Below are positions 5,348 through 5,898 of a DNA stretch of 5,898 nt, piece by piece. Below the pieces are notes generated by a model. It searched no databases, was not told where the DNA came from, and saw only the letters and a program-made list of their open reading frames with translations. Both the position numbers and the translations under genes were made by a program. The stretch spans positions 1-5,898 of the forward strand of contig JANNXS010000095.1 of the NCBI GenBank assembly GCA_031409695.1, read 5' to 3'. Numbering within the stretch: position 1 is the stretch's first letter; each line of letters opens with the position of its first letter. The stretch comes from JABFRJ01 sp031409695. Its GTDB lineage: Bacteria; Pseudomonadota; Alphaproteobacteria; Rhizobiales; Hyphomicrobiaceae.

Positions 5348-5898
5348 ATGTCACTCCCCAACCTCTCGATCGATCCACAGCGCTTGTGGGACATGTTGAT
5401 GGAGACGGCCAAGATTGGCGGCACGCCAAATGGCGGCATCCGTCGGCTCACGCTTTCGGTTGAGGATAAGCAGGTGCGTGACTGGTTTAAGGCCGAGTGT
5501 GAGGCGCTCGGCTGCGCTGTACATGTGGATGAAATTGGCAACATGTTTGCCGTCCGGCCCGGCCGCGACAACACATTGCTACCTATCGCCATGGGCTCGC
5601 ATCTCGACACGCAGCCGACGGGGGGCAAGTTCGATGGCGTGTTGGGCGTACTTGGGGCGCTTGAGGCGCTGAAGACGTTGCATGCGGCGGGGTACGAGAC
5701 ACACGCGCCCATCGCCATCGTCAACTGGACCAACGAGGAGGGCAGTCGGTTTGCGCCGGCCATGCTTGCCTCGGGGGTTTATGCGGGGGCGTTTACGGCT
5801 GAACATGCGCGGAGCCAGCGCGATCGCGATGGTGTGACGTTCGACGACGCGCTCACGGCGCTTGGGTACAAAGGCGCAGAAATGGCGGGTGTGCGGAG
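5348..5898 (+). CDS. M20-family Zn-dependent amidohydrolase, N-carbamoyl-L-amino acid hydrolase / allantoate amidohydrolase type (3' cut by window)
   Basis: The frame is open from ATG 5348 to the right edge (183 full codons), where family members are usually about 410-420 residues, so the C-terminal part is missing. The N-terminal half shows the family's GGTPNGGIRRL (24-34), DEIGNMFAVRPG (61-72), the metal-site block GSHLDTQPTGGKFDGVLG (83-100) with His85 and Asp96, and NWTNEEGSRFAPAM (126-139) with the Glu130-Glu131 pair. These residues bind the two metal ions and supply the general base in this family. The reaction is hydrolysis of a ureido or carbamoyl amide, as in N-carbamoyl-amino acids, beta-ureidopropionate or allantoate. 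Which of these is the substrate cannot be decided, and the substrate-binding dimerisation domain lies mostly outside the window. A weak TAGG lies 6 nt before the start. The gene diverges from miaA with 56 bp between them, which must hold both promoters. I see no convincing -35/-10 pair there. Confidence 0.92.
   Translation, partial: MSLPNLSIDPQRLWDMLMETAKIGGTPNGGIRRLTLSVEDKQVRDWFKAECEALGCAVHVDEIGNMFAVRPGRDNTLLPIAMGSHLDTQPTGGKFDGVLGVLGALEALKTLHAAGYETHAPIAIVNWTNEEGSRFAPAMLASGVYAGAFTAEHARSQRDRDGVTFDDALTALGYKGAEMAGVR

Noticed and set aside
5302..5763. 153-codon minus-strand open frame at the right end
   Set aside because: It is antisense to the amidohydrolase gene, whose motifs (GSHLDTQPTGGKFDG, TNEEGSRF) are unmistakable.
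1..5898. CRISPR arrays, tRNA or rRNA genes, riboswitches, and integrase or transposase genes
   Set aside because: I found no regularly spaced repeats, no tRNA-like arm patterns, and no recombinase motifs on either strand.

Overview
The window looks like chromosomal DNA from an alphaproteobacterium. It has high GC, the IlvB and MiaA proteins are of alphaproteobacterial type, and a multifunctional fatty-acid oxidation gene and an N-carbamoyl-amino-acid hydrolase-type gene lie nearby. The genus cannot be told from the sequence alone.

Layout, left to right. (1) Bases 1-939, plus strand: the C-terminal ~312 residues of a FadB/FadJ-type 3-hydroxyacyl-CoA dehydrogenase, cut by the window edge. (2) 1018-1350, minus strand: a 110-residue single-domain cupin of the 'DHCW motif' type, convergent with (1). 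(3) 1459-1542, minus strand: a short degenerate second copy of the last ~27 codons of ilvB, with its own in-frame stop. (4) 1642-2324, plus strand: a two-gene toxin-antitoxin operon, a FitA-type ribbon-helix-helix antitoxin and a FitB/VapC-type PIN-domain ribonuclease. The two overlap by ATGA, and a perfect inverted repeat lies just upstream as a candidate autoregulatory operator. (5) 2415-2456: a strong hairpin plus T-tract on the minus strand, forming the terminator of ilvB. (6) 2508-4277, minus strand: full-length ilvB (acetolactate synthase large subunit). (7) 4338-5291, minus strand: full-length miaA, 60 bp upstream of ilvB and probably co-transcribed with it. (8) 5348 to the right edge, plus strand, divergent from miaA: the N-terminal 183 residues of an M20-family N-carbamoyl-L-amino acid hydrolase / allantoate amidohydrolase.

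The metabolic genes are ordinary housekeeping and catabolic functions: tRNA i6A37 modification, branched-chain amino acid synthesis, beta-oxidation, and ureido/carbamoyl-amino-acid hydrolysis. The ilvN/ilvH small-subunit gene often found directly after ilvB is not here. ilvB instead ends at its own terminator.

The point most worth following up is the toxin-antitoxin cassette, which lies between two directly repeated ilvB 3' ends 1,049 bp apart. They are about 75% identical over 81 bp, with an exact 24-bp core. This resembles an insertion or recombination at the 3' end of ilvB that preserved or rebuilt the gene's tail. No integrase or transposase is visible, and I see no clearly novel multi-gene system.
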